Of a stretch of DNA of 19,231 nt, positions 1-8,441 are shown piece after piece; within the stretch, counting starts at the first letter, position 1, and each line of letters starts with the position of its first letter. The translations under genes and the position numbers were made by a program. Under the pieces are notes generated by a model. The model had not been told where the DNA came from, ran no database searches, and saw nothing but the letters and a program-made list of their open reading frames with translations. The stretch comes from Betaproteobacteria bacterium (GTDB lineage: Bacteria > Pseudomonadota > Gammaproteobacteria > Burkholderiales > Burkholderiaceae): positions 1 through 19,231 of the forward strand of contig RFXC01000061.1 of assembly GCA_009921765.1 (NCBI GenBank), read 5' to 3'.

Positions 1-18
1 CCGAGCGGATCCGCTCGG
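1..18. repeat. Perfect 18-bp palindrome at the window start
   Basis: CCGAGCGGATCCGCTCGG equals its own reverse complement. It lies inside the rlmH frame (codons reading RIRS), so it is probably genuine sequence, and it begins exactly at base 1. Confidence 0.9.
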
Positions 19-302
19 CCATCATGCCAGGCGCCTGGCGGGTCGTGCTCGATGAGCGCGGCCGCGATCAGACCACGCGGCAGTTTGCACAGCGTGTGGG
101 CGCGTGGCGCGATCGCGGTGCACCGGTTGTGTTGGTGATCGGCGGCCCCGACGGCATTGATCCATCGCTTCGTGACGAAGCCGATGAGCTGGTACGGCTC
201 TCAAGTCTCACCCTGCCTCATCCCCTGGTCCGCGTGCTTCTTGCCGAGCAGCTCTTTCGCGCCTGGTCTATTCTCACCGGCCATCCCTATCACCGCGACT
301 GA
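3..302 (+). CDS. rlmH: RlmH, 23S rRNA pseudouridine-1915 N3-methyltransferase (5' partial)
   Basis: SPOUT-class methyltransferase that methylates pseudouridine 1915 in helix 69 of 23S rRNA on the assembled 70S ribosome, using S-adenosylmethionine. Only the C-terminal part is present: the frame is open from base 3, and the ATG at 24 is an internal Met. Visible family landmarks are LDERG, the SAM-knot segment VLVIGGPDGI, the TLPHPLVRVLLAEQL block and the C-terminal YHRD close to the usual HPYHR ending. The full protein is normally about 155 residues, so roughly the last 100 are here. The TGA lies 4 bp before the maf start, which fits the common proteobacterial rsfS-rlmH-maf-rng cluster. The family call is secure; nothing can be said about the missing N-terminus or promoter. 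Confidence 0.93.
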   Translation, partial: ERIRSAIMPGAWRVVLDERGRDQTTRQFAQRVGAWRDRGAPVVLVIGGPDGIDPSLRDEADELVRLSSLTLPHPLVRVLLAEQLFRAWSILTGHPYHRD

Positions 303-306
303 GCTG

Positions 307-927
307 ATGCCGCTTCCCGAGTCCCCCTTCATCTACCTTGCCTCGCGCAGTCCGCGACGGCAGCAGCTGCTTGAGCAGATCGGCGTCTCCTTCCGGCTGC
401 TGGCACCGGGCGCAGACGAAGACGCCGAGGCGCTCGAGCGCGTGCGCCCGGGCGAGGACCCTGGCAAATACGTGCTGCGCGTGACACTTGCCAAGGCTGC
501 AGCCGCACGCGAGCGGCTCGCAAGGCTGGCGCTGCCAGCAGCGCCCATTCTGGTGGCCGACACCACGGTCGCGATCGGCGGCACGATCCTCGGCAAGCCC
601 GCGCACGCGACCGAAGCGCTCGACATGCTCATGCGCCTGGCAGGCCGCACCCACCGGGTGATCACGGCGGTCGCGCTTGCCCGCGGCAGCACGCGTACCG
701 ATTCCATGGTCAATGTTTCGCGGGTCACGTTTGCCCGCATTCCCAGGGCTGAGCTCGAGGCCTATGTTGCAACAGGCGAGCCCATGGACAAGGCTGGCGC
801 CTACGGCATTCAGGGCGCGATCGCGCGTCATGTCCGGCGCATCGAAGGCAGCTACAGCTCGATCATGGGACTTCCACTCTACGAAACCGCACGGTTGCTG
901 GGCCATGCGGGTCGTGCCGCATCATGA
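307..927 (+). CDS. maf: Maf-family nucleoside triphosphate pyrophosphatase
   Basis: Predicted cytoplasmic house-cleaning enzyme that hydrolyses non-canonical or excess NTPs (dTTP/UTP in the YhdE branch) to NMP and pyrophosphate. The 206-residue product is family length. Motifs in order are LASRSPRRQQLL at about 11-22 (phosphate-binding start), VADTTV with the catalytic Asp, LGKP, TGEPMDKAGAYGIQG, and GSYSSIMGLPL near the end. The last block resembles the YhdE/Maf branch more than the YceF (m7GTP) branch, but I would not fix the substrate from sequence alone. I chose ATG 307 because the family motif starts a few residues later; the frame is open upstream to 157, but that part overlaps rlmH. 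Its TGA overlaps the rng ATG (ATGA), implying translational coupling. Confidence 0.92.
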   Translation: MPLPESPFIYLASRSPRRQQLLEQIGVSFRLLAPGADEDAEALERVRPGEDPGKYVLRVTLAKAAAARERLARLALPAAPILVADTTVAIGGTILGKPAHATEALDMLMRLAGRTHRVITAVALARGSTRTDSMVNVSRVTFARIPRAELEAYVATGEPMDKAGAYGIQGAIARHVRRIEGSYSSIMGLPLYETARLLGHAGRAAS

Positions 928-2387
928 CCGAAGAGATTCTCGTCAATCATCGCGCGCATGAAACGCGGGTCGCCATCGTTCAACAGGGGGTGGTGCAGGA
1001 ACTGCTGATCGAGCGGGCGGTATCGCGCGGACTGGTTGGCAATCTTTACCTTGGCCGTGTCTCGCGCGTGCTGCCCGGCATGCAGTCGGCCTTCATCGAT
1101 ATCGGCCTGGAACGCGCTGCATTCCTGCATGTGGCCGACCTCTGGCAGTCGCGCCACTCGCACGCCCCGACCGGCACTCAGCAGCCCATCGAAAAGCTGC
1201 TGTTTGAAGGACAACCCCTTCTGGTTCAGGTCATCAAGGACCCGCTTGGCACCAAGGGTGCCCGGTTGTCCACCCAGGTGAGCATCGCCGGTCGGCTGCT
1301 CGTGTATCTGCCCCACGAGCCGCACATCGGCGTGTCGCAACGCATTGGCGATGAGCAGGGGCGTGAGGCGCTTCGCAGCCGGATGCAGGCACTGGTACCC
1401 GTCGACGAAAAAGGCGGCTTCATCGTGCGTACGCTCGCCGAGGATGCAAGCAGCGACGAACTCGCCGCCGACATTGCCTATCTCAGGCGCCGCTGGCAGC
1501 AGATTCTGGACGGATCGCGCACCCGTACCGCACCCTCGCTCATCTACCAGGAGCTCGCGCTCACCCAGCGGGTCCTGCGTGATCTTGCTGGCGAGGCGAC
1601 CAGTGCGGTGATCGTTGATTCTGGCGAGGCACTCGCCCAGATGCAGGAATTTGCGTCCGCGTGGATGCCCGCAATGACCCGCAGGCTGCGCCTTCACGCC
1701 TCCGAGCGGCCGCTTTTCGAACTTCACGGTGTCGAGCAGGAAATCGAGCGTGCGCTCTCCCGGCGCGTGGATCTGAAGTCTGGCGGCTACCTGATCATCG
1801 ATCAGACCGAGGCCATGACGACCATCGATGTGAACACCGGCAGTTTTGTGGGCGGCCGCAATTTCGAGGACACGGTATTTCGTACCAACCTCGAAGCCGC
1901 CCATGCAATTGCGCGACAGCTCCGTCTGCGAAACCTGGGCGGCATCATCGTGGTCGACCTGATCGACATGCGAGACAGCGCGCATCGCGATGCGGTGCTT
2001 GCCGAACTTCGCAAGGCCGCGCAGCGCGACCGCACCCGAATCGGCATCAACGGCTTCACCTCGCTGGGTCTGGTCGAGATCACCCGTAAGCGCACGCGTG
2101 AGTCGCTGGCGCGTGTGCTGTGCGAGCCCTGCCCCACCTGCTCGGGCACCGGGCAGATCAAGACGGCGCGTACCGTGTGCTATGAAATTTTGCGCGAGAT
2201 TCAGCGCGAGGCCGGGCAGTTCAATCCGCGTGAATTCCGGCTGGTCGCTGCGCAGTCGGTCGTTGATCTGTTCCTCGAGGAAGAGGCCCAGTCCCTGGCC
2301 GCCCTATGCGATGCAATCGGTCGTCAGATCTCTCTGATGGTGGAAACCACCTATGCGCAGGAACACTACGACATCGTGCTGCTCTAG
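924..2387 (+). CDS. rng: Ribonuclease G
   Basis: Single-strand-specific endoribonuclease of the RNase E/G family, which matures the 5' end of 16S rRNA and takes part in mRNA decay. Its 487 residues match the usual RNase G length (489 in E. coli) and lack the long C-terminal scaffold of RNase E. An S1-type RNA-binding domain covers about 35-125 (GNLYLGRVSRVLPGMQSAFIDIG). The catalytic Mg2+-binding aspartates are D302 in TIDVNTG and D345 in VVDLIDM. The Zn-link cysteines are C403 and C406 in CPTCSGTG. ATG 924 overlaps the maf stop. All key residues are intact. The alternative name cafA applies. Confidence 0.96.
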   Translation: MTEEILVNHRAHETRVAIVQQGVVQELLIERAVSRGLVGNLYLGRVSRVLPGMQSAFIDIGLERAAFLHVADLWQSRHSHAPTGTQQPIEKLLFEGQPLLVQVIKDPLGTKGARLSTQVSIAGRLLVYLPHEPHIGVSQRIGDEQGREALRSRMQALVPVDEKGGFIVRTLAEDASSDELAADIAYLRRRWQQILDGSRTRTAPSLIYQELALTQRVLRDLAGEATSAVIVDSGEALAQMQEFASAWMPAMTRRLRLHASERPLFELHGVEQEIERALSRRVDLKSGGYLIIDQTEAMTTIDVNTGSFVGGRNFEDTVFRTNLEAAHAIARQLRLRNLGGIIVVDLIDMRDSAHRDAVLAELRKAAQRDRTRIGINGFTSLGLVEITRKRTRESLARVLCEPCPTCSGTGQIKTARTVCYEILREIQREAGQFNPREFRLVAAQSVVDLFLEEEAQSLAALCDAIGRQISLMVETTYAQEHYDIVLL

Positions 2388-2417
2388 GCCCACGCTCCCC
2401 GCGATGCCCGGGCCTGA

Positions 2418-2447
2418 CCGCAGGGCGAACCTGACCGCCCCCTGCGG
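2418..2447 (+). terminator. Likely rng terminator hairpin
   Basis: CCGCAGGG at 2418-2425 pairs with CCCTGCGG at 2440-2447 across a 14-nt loop, 30 nt after the rng stop. On the + strand it is followed by TATTTCTTTT, a loose T-rich tract. The hairpin sits in the convergent gap and touches the stop codon of the opposing peroxidase gene, so it may work in both directions. On the - strand it lacks a good T-tract. Confidence 0.55.
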
Positions 2448-3038
2448 CTATTTCTTTTCGCGCGGCAGTCGCCCGAGCAGATAGAACTCCGGGTTCGGCA
2501 TCATCGAGGCGAGATTCGCCATGCGGTTCGACAAAGCGAAAAACGCCGCAATCGCGCCGATGTCCCAGGCGTCCTCATCCGAAAATCCGTGCGCGTGAAG
2601 CGCCTGAAAGTCGGCCTCGCCAATCTCGGCTGAGCGGGTGGCCACCTTGAGCGCGAAGTCGAGCATGACGCGCTGGCGCGGGGTGATGGCCGCCTTGCGA
2701 TAGTTGGTTGCGAGCTGATCGGCGATCAGCGGGTTTTTTTCGTAGATGCGCAGGATGGCGCCGTGCGCCACCACGCAATAGAGGCAATCGTTGGCAGCGC
2801 TGGTGGCCACCACAATCATTTCCTTCTCGCCCTTCGACAAGCTGTTCTCGCGCAGCATCAGTGCGTCGTGATAGGCGAAAAATGCCCGGAATTCATCGGG
2901 CCGACGCGCAAGCTTCAGAAACACGTTGGGAACGAATCCGCTTTTTTCCTGCACCGCAACGATCTTGTCGCGAATGTCGGCAGGAAGCTGGTCGATTTCG
3001 GCAATCGGAAAGCGGTCGTTGGCAGCTGGCAAGTTCAT
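2448..3038 (-). CDS. AhpD-like / carboxymuconolactone decarboxylase family peroxidase-related protein
   Basis: 196-residue all-helical protein of the AhpD/CMD superfamily, matching the group called uncharacterised peroxidase-related enzymes. The redox motif is CLYCVVAHG, with C85, C88 and H92 as in the AhpD CxxC-xxxH proton relay. The typical C-terminal block ALSNRMANLASMMPNPEFY is also present. A role in peroxide or disulfide chemistry is inferred from the motif; substrate and electron donor are unknown. No signal peptide or membrane segment is seen, so it should be cytoplasmic. The ATG overlaps the msbA stop by 4 bp (ATGA on the - strand), so it is probably the last, translationally coupled gene of dnaE-msbA. 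Start and reading frame look secure. Confidence 0.85.
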   Translation of the reverse strand: MNLPAANDRFPIAEIDQLPADIRDKIVAVQEKSGFVPNVFLKLARRPDEFRAFFAYHDALMLRENSLSKGEKEMIVVATSAANDCLYCVVAHGAILRIYEKNPLIADQLATNYRKAAITPRQRVMLDFALKVATRSAEIGEADFQALHAHGFSDEDAWDIGAIAAFFALSNRMANLASMMPNPEFYLLGRLPREKK

Positions 3039-4822
3039 TGTGAAGGCTCCTGCGCACCGGGTGCGCGTTGCTGGATCTGGTGGAGGCGGGCATAGAGTCC
3101 GCCTGCGCGAAGCAGTTCGGCATGCGAGCCGAGTTCAACCAGCTGCCCGGCCTCGAGCACCGCGATGCGGCTCGCGCGTTCGATGGTGGACAGCCGATGC
3201 GCCACCACCAGCGTGGTACGCCCCGCCATCACGCGCTCAAGCGCACTCTGAACCGCCCGCTCGGTCTCGGAGTCAAGCGCAGACGTAGCCTCGTCGAGCA
3301 GCAGAATCGGCGCGTCTTTCAGCACCGCACGCGCGATCGCAAGTCGCTGGCGCTGACCACCCGACAGCTGCGTGCCCCGCTCGCCGATCTCGGCATCGAG
3401 CCCCGCAGGCAGCGCGCGAACAAAGTCATCGAGCGCCGCCACTTCGAGCGCGCGCCAGAGCCCGGCATCGTCCGGTGTGTGCGGTACCGCAATGGCGAGA
3501 TTGGCGCGGATGCTGCCGTTGAACAGCACGGTCTCCTGCGACACCAGCGCAAGCTGACTGCGCAGACTGGCGAGCGTGAGCGAGTCGATCGGCACGCCAT
3601 CAATCAGCACCTCGCCGGCCTCAGACTCAACGAAGCGCGGCAGCAGATTGAGAAGCGTGGTTTTCCCGCCGCCCGAGGGCCCGACCAGTGCGAGCATTTC
3701 GCCGGGCCGAATATCGAGCTGCAATTCGCGTAGCGCCGGTTGACTGGCGCCGGGGTGCCGTACCGTCACGCCCCTGAAGCAGACAGCCCCGTGCGCGCGT
3801 CCCAGCACCTGCGATCCGCTGTCGGGTTCCGCTGGTCGATCGAGAAGTTCAAACACCTTCTCGGCCGATGCAAGCCCCCGCTGAATCACCGCATTGATGT
3901 CGGCAAGGTGCTTGAGCGGCGCGAGCAGCATCAGCATTGCAGTGATGAACGATACGAAGCCGCCCACGGTCTCGCTGTCGGTTTCCGCCTGAAGGAGCGC
4001 AATGCTCACCACCACGGCCACTGCGATCGCCGCACACAGTTGTGTGACCGGCGTAGTGGCAGCGGTTGAACTGATGATCCGGATCGCAACCCGTCGCAAC
4101 CGTGCCACGGTGTCGGCAAACCGCGCCGCCTCGCGTTCATGCGCATCGAATACCTTGATGACCTTGTACCCCTGCACAGCGCTTTCGACCGTACGCGTGA
4201 GCTCGCCCATCTGCTCGAGGTTGCGCCGGCTGAGCCCGCGCATCCGGCGGCTGAACTGGGTGAGGATCAAGGCAAGCGGCGGCACCATGCCGATCGCCAC
4301 CAGGGTGAGTTGCCAGTTGAGATAAAAGAGCCACCCCAGGAGCCCGATGATCACCAGCGTATCGCGCACCAGCACCGTGACCGCGTGGGTGGCCGCATCG
4401 GTAAAACTGTTGACCTCGAACACAATGCGCGAAATCAGGAGCCCCGAGGCTTCGCGTTCGAAGTCCCGCGCAGGCAGGCGCAGCGTGTGCGCGAACATCT
4501 GACGGCGCACTTCGGCGAGCACCCCCGCAGAAACCCAGGCCATGGCGTATTGCGCGCAGAAGGTGGCGCACCCGCGCACCACAAAAATTCCGATGATGGC
4601 GGCCGGCACCCACCAGAACGGGAAATCGCTGCGCGCGACAAAGCCCTGATCCAGTAACGGCTTCATCAACGCCGGAAACAGCGGCTCGGTGGCAGCGGCC
4701 ACCACCATGGCAACAAGCGCTACCGCAAAGCCGCGCCAGAACGGACGCACCCAACCGAGAAGGCGCAGCCAGATACGGAAGGAATCGCGCAAGTCCGAGG
4801 TCCGCCGCTCAGTACTCGACAT
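3035..4822 (-). CDS. msbA: MsbA-type lipid A/LPS-core ABC flippase
   Basis: Half-transporter, an ABC exporter with fused membrane and ATPase domains, that as a homodimer flips lipid A-core across the inner membrane. It has 595 residues from ATG 4822; a TTG one codon upstream (4825) is also possible. The membrane domain spans about 30-315 with hydrophobic segments near 32-46, 72-90, 148-188 and 262-300. The ATPase domain has Walker A GPSGGGKT (381-388), Q-loop Q429, signature LSGGQ (486-490), Walker B LLLDE (507-511) and switch H542 in VAHRLST. The start lies 14 bp inside the end of dnaE, so the two are probably cotranscribed. Length and the motif set fit MsbA; other lipid exporters of the family cannot be fully excluded. 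No lpxK is seen beside it. Confidence 0.88.
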   Translation of the reverse strand: MSSTERRTSDLRDSFRIWLRLLGWVRPFWRGFAVALVAMVVAAATEPLFPALMKPLLDQGFVARSDFPFWWVPAAIIGIFVVRGCATFCAQYAMAWVSAGVLAEVRRQMFAHTLRLPARDFEREASGLLISRIVFEVNSFTDAATHAVTVLVRDTLVIIGLLGWLFYLNWQLTLVAIGMVPPLALILTQFSRRMRGLSRRNLEQMGELTRTVESAVQGYKVIKVFDAHEREAARFADTVARLRRVAIRIISSTAATTPVTQLCAAIAVAVVVSIALLQAETDSETVGGFVSFITAMLMLLAPLKHLADINAVIQRGLASAEKVFELLDRPAEPDSGSQVLGRAHGAVCFRGVTVRHPGASQPALRELQLDIRPGEMLALVGPSGGGKTTLLNLLPRFVESEAGEVLIDGVPIDSLTLASLRSQLALVSQETVLFNGSIRANLAIAVPHTPDDAGLWRALEVAALDDFVRALPAGLDAEIGERGTQLSGGQRQRLAIARAVLKDAPILLLDEATSALDSETERAVQSALERVMAGRTTLVVAHRLSTIERASRIAVLEAGQLVELGSHAELLRAGGLYARLHQIQQRAPGAQEPSQ

Positions 4823-7800
4823 CAACCGCGATCGGCTTCAGGCGCTCACCGATCGCTGCAAGCAGACTCTCCTCGGGGCGCACGCGCCAGGGTGCGCCAA
4901 GCTCAATGGCACACTGCGCGACTGCGCTGGTGTAGTCGATGACCACCGGCAGCGCAGGCGCCTCGTCGGACGCAGACGGATCGCCTGCAGCAAACGGAGC
5001 GATCACACTGCGCAGCGCAGCGCCATCGGCATTGCCATTCAGGCGGATCCGAAGTCGTTTGCCAAACTCGCGGCGCGCACCCGCCAGATCGAGTAGCCGC
5101 TCGGCCACCACGCGCTGCCCGCCGGTGTAGTCATCGCGGCTGACCTTCCCGAGCACCACCAGCAGTTCATCTTCGCGAACGATCCGGCGATTGGCGTCAT
5201 AGAGCTCATTGAAGACCGACACATCAACCCGGGCCGAGCCGTCGTCCAGTGTGACGAACAGCATCTTGCCGCGCCGCGTCATCTGCGTGCGCTGCGCTGC
5301 CACCACGCCCGCCATCCAGATTGGCTGAGGTGCAGGTTGAAGATCGGCGAGCCGCATTCGCACAAAGCGCCGGATCTCATGCTCATGTGCGGCAAACGGG
5401 TGCCCGGTGAGAAAGAATCCCAGTGCGAGTTTTTCTTCCTGAAGCCGCTGACGCTCCGACCACGGGGTGACCGGCAGCCAATCGGTGACGAGCGCGCTCG
5501 AGCCGTTGGATTCGCCAAACAGGCTCGCCTGATCGGCCGCTGCCCCTGCAGCCTCGGCCGCGTCCATGGCACGCGGTGTGTTGGCGAGCAACTTGGCCCG
5601 GTCAGGGTCCAGACTGTCGAAGGCGCCAGCCCGCACCAGCGCTTCGACAGTACGACGGTTGACCAGTCGTCGGTCAACCCGGGCACAAAAATCGAACAAA
5701 TCGCGAAACGGCCCATCGGCGCGGGCGGCTACGATCACGTCTACAGCGTTCTGACCCGTGCCCTTCACCGCGCCCAGGCCATAGCGAATCTCGCGATCGC
5801 TGACCGGCTCGAAACGGCAGGCCGACAGATTGATGTCAGGGGGCAGCACGCGCACGCCAATGTGCTGCGCGTCGGCCACAAAGAGCTGAACCTTGTCGGT
5901 GTCATCCATGTCGGACGACAGCGTGGCCGCCATGAACTCGGCTGGATAGTGCGCTTTCAGCCACGCGGTCTGATATGTCACGACCGCATAAGCGGCGGTA
6001 TGCGATTTGTTGAACCCGTATTCGGCGAACATGGCCATCAGGTCGAAGAGCTTGTTTGCCAGATCGACCGAATAGCCTTTTTTCTCTGCGCCTTCCACGA
6101 AGAGGCCACGGTGCTGCGCCATTTCCTCGGGCTTCTTCTTGCCCATGGCACGCCTCAGCAGATCGGCGCCACCCAGGGTGTAGCCGCCGATGATCTGCGA
6201 GATCTGCATCACCTGCTCCTGATACACGATCACGCCATAGGTGGGCTCCAGGCAGGCCTTGAGGTCGGGGTGGAAATAATCGATCGACTGCTGGCCCTTC
6301 TTGCGCAAAATGAAGTCGTCGACCATGCCGGAGTTGAGTGGCCCCGGCCGGTAGAGCGCAAGCACAGCGATGATGTCCTCGAAGCGGTCGGGCTGAAGCT
6401 TTTTCAGAAGCTTCTTCATGCCGTCGCTTTCCAGCTGGAACACGGCCGTGGTGTTGGCCTCGCGCAGCACCTTGTAGGCCGCCGGATCATCGAATTTGAG
6501 CGAGGCCAGATCCAGCCCCAGCCCCGGATGCCGCGCGTTGATGAACTCCTCGGCCATGCGAATGATGGTGAGGTTGCGAAGTCCGAGAAAGTCGAACTTC
6601 ACCAGTCCCACCGCCTCGACATCGTCCTTGTCGAACTGGCTCACGACGCCGCCCTCGGCGCCTGGCTGTTTGTAAAGCGGACAGAAATCCGTCAGCCGGC
6701 CAGGCGCAATGAGAACGCCACCCGCATGCATGCCGACATTTCGAGTGAGATCTTCAAGCCGCCCGGCAAGCGCAAGCAGTTCGCGAACTTCGTCTTCGTT
6801 GCGCTCGCGCTCGGCGAGCGCGGGTTCGGCCTCACGCGCCTTGGCAAGCGACAGCGGTTTGTTCTGCACCACCGGCACCAGCTTGGAGAGCTGATCGCAG
6901 AAGGTGTAGCTCATGTCGAGCACGCGGCCGACATCGCGAATGACGGCCTTGGAGGCCATCGTGCCGAAGGTTGCGATCTGCGAGACCGCATGCTCGCCAT
7001 ATTTGTTGCGCACGTACTCGATCACGAGTTGGCGCTTGTCCTGGCAGAAGTCGATATCGAAGTCGGGCATCGACACGCGCTCGGGGTTCAGGAACCGTTC
7101 GAACAGGAGCGCGTACGGAATGGGGTCGAGATCGGTAATGCCGAGTGCCCAGGCCACGATGGAGCCCGCCCCCGATCCGCGCCCCGGGCCGACGGGAACG
7201 TTGTTTCTTTTTGCCCAGTTGATGAAGTCGGCCACGATCAGGAAGTAACCGGAGAAGCCCATCTTCTCGATGGTGTCGCACTCGTAATCGAGCCGACCGC
7301 GATATGACTCCCATCGGTCAGCGGCGACATCCTGGCCGAGGCGACGCTGCAGGCCTTCGAGCGACAGGTCGCGCATGTGCTGGTCGAGCGTGACCCCGTC
7401 GGGTACCGGATAAAGCGGCAGGCGAGGTTTGCCCAAGGTCATGGGCACACTGCAGCGCCGAGCAATCTCGACACTGTTCTGGAGCGCAGAGGGAAGGTCG
7501 GCGAACAACTCGGCCATTTCCTGCTGAGACCGGAAGTGCATGGCCCCGTCAAAGCGCCGCGACCGGCGCGGATTGGCGAGGATCTCGCCCTCGGCGATAC
7601 AGACCCGCGCCTCATGCGCGCGGAAATCATCGGTGAGGAGATACTGAACCGGCTGCGTGGCAACCAGGGGTAGGTCAAGCCGGGCGGCCAGCCGTGCTGC
7701 GGCGATCGTTTGCGTCGCCGACTCGGGCTGCTCGGTGCGCTGGACCTCGAGATAGAACGCGCCAGGAAAACGCTGCGCCCAGCGAAGCGCCGCCGGAGTT

Positions 7801-8273
7801 GCCTGCGCCAGACTGCCCGTGAGGAGTGCCTGCCCAACTTCGCCGTGATGCGCGCCCGATAGCGCGATCAGGCCGTCCCCCGCGCGTCCGCCATCGGCGG
7901 CGGGCTCGTCAAACCACTCGGCCCGGATCTCGCCCCGGCCACGGTACTCGTTCTCCAGCCACGCTCGGCTCAGCAGCGCACACAGGCGCAGGTACCCGGC
8001 GGCATTGCGCGCGAGCAGCAGCATCCGGTAGGGCCGATCGCGCTCGGTTTCATTGGTGATCCAGGCATCGACCCCGCAGATCGGCTTGATCCCGGCAGCG
8101 CGTGCAGCTTTGTAGAACTTCACCCAGCCGAACAGGTTGGCGAGATCGGTCATGGCCAGCGCCGGCTGCTGGTCGGCCTGCGCAGCCTCCACCAGCGCGT
8201 CGATGCGAACGATCGAGTCGCTGATGGAATATTCGGTGTGGACCCGCAAGTGGACGAAACGGGGGGCGCTCAT
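4809..8273 (-). CDS. dnaE: DNA polymerase III alpha subunit
   Basis: Catalytic subunit of the replicative polymerase. It has 1154 residues from ATG 8273, close to E. coli (1160). The PHP domain opens with FVHLRVHTEYS (6-15). The polymerase C-family triad is D406 and D408 in PDFDIDF plus D561 in VKFDFLGL. GPGRGSGAGS (362-371) and YRPGPLNSGM (641-650) are other family blocks. The beta-clamp-binding pentapeptide is QASLF (915-919). An OB fold (about 983-1062) and a tau-binding-type C-terminus follow. The frame stays open upstream to 8966, but that part is antisense to the EamA gene and has no DnaE similarity. An in-frame ATG at 8321 would add 16 residues; 8273 is preferred because the PHP domain begins there. 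No Shine-Dalgarno is visible. Confidence 0.96.
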   Translation of the reverse strand: MSAPRFVHLRVHTEYSISDSIVRIDALVEAAQADQQPALAMTDLANLFGWVKFYKAARAAGIKPICGVDAWITNETERDRPYRMLLLARNAAGYLRLCALLSRAWLENEYRGRGEIRAEWFDEPAADGGRAGDGLIALSGAHHGEVGQALLTGSLAQATPAALRWAQRFPGAFYLEVQRTEQPESATQTIAAARLAARLDLPLVATQPVQYLLTDDFRAHEARVCIAEGEILANPRRSRRFDGAMHFRSQQEMAELFADLPSALQNSVEIARRCSVPMTLGKPRLPLYPVPDGVTLDQHMRDLSLEGLQRRLGQDVAADRWESYRGRLDYECDTIEKMGFSGYFLIVADFINWAKRNNVPVGPGRGSGAGSIVAWALGITDLDPIPYALLFERFLNPERVSMPDFDIDFCQDKRQLVIEYVRNKYGEHAVSQIATFGTMASKAVIRDVGRVLDMSYTFCDQLSKLVPVVQNKPLSLAKAREAEPALAERERNEDEVRELLALAGRLEDLTRNVGMHAGGVLIAPGRLTDFCPLYKQPGAEGGVVSQFDKDDVEAVGLVKFDFLGLRNLTIIRMAEEFINARHPGLGLDLASLKFDDPAAYKVLREANTTAVFQLESDGMKKLLKKLQPDRFEDIIAVLALYRPGPLNSGMVDDFILRKKGQQSIDYFHPDLKACLEPTYGVIVYQEQVMQISQIIGGYTLGGADLLRRAMGKKKPEEMAQHRGLFVEGAEKKGYSVDLANKLFDLMAMFAEYGFNKSHTAAYAVVTYQTAWLKAHYPAEFMAATLSSDMDDTDKVQLFVADAQHIGVRVLPPDINLSACRFEPVSDREIRYGLGAVKGTGQNAVDVIVAARADGPFRDLFDFCARVDRRLVNRRTVEALVRAGAFDSLDPDRAKLLANTPRAMDAAEAAGAAADQASLFGESNGSSALVTDWLPVTPWSERQRLQEEKLALGFFLTGHPFAAHEHEIRRFVRMRLADLQPAPQPIWMAGVVAAQRTQMTRRGKMLFVTLDDGSARVDVSVFNELYDANRRIVREDELLVVLGKVSRDDYTGGQRVVAERLLDLAGARREFGKRLRIRLNGNADGAALRSVIAPFAAGDPSASDEAPALPVVIDYTSAVAQCAIELGAPWRVRPEESLLAAIGERLKPIAVDVEY

Positions 8274-8280
8274 CGGTAAA

Positions 8281-8286
8281 ATTCTA
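8281..8286 (-). promoter_or_regulatory. Possible -10 element immediately upstream of dnaE
   Basis: On the - strand TAGAAT (a 5/6 match to TATAAT) ends 7 nt before the dnaE ATG at 8273. Initiation at the usual distance would fall on or next to the A of ATG, giving a leaderless or near-leaderless mRNA. No good -35 hexamer is found at 16-18 bp; TTGCCA lies 22 bp upstream, too far. Weak prediction. Confidence 0.25.
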
Positions 8287-8441
8287 CCCGCCTGGCCGAT
8301 CAGCGGTGTGGCAACATCCATTCGATGCGCATGCCAGGCCTCGGCTGCGGCCTTACCGATTTCCAATCCTTCCAGAGAAAGCATGCGCTCACCTTCAGCC
8401 AAATGCCCAGCGGTTTCACCGCGCCGATCCGGGAAACTCAC

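Noticed and set aside
879..1985. 368-codon - strand open frame opposite rng
   Set aside because: Antisense to the RNase G catalytic domain; no family features.
5337..7307. 656-codon open frame on the + strand opposite dnaE
   Set aside because: It lies fully antisense to the intact dnaE catalytic core, has no recognisable domain, and is expected from GC-rich third-position bias.
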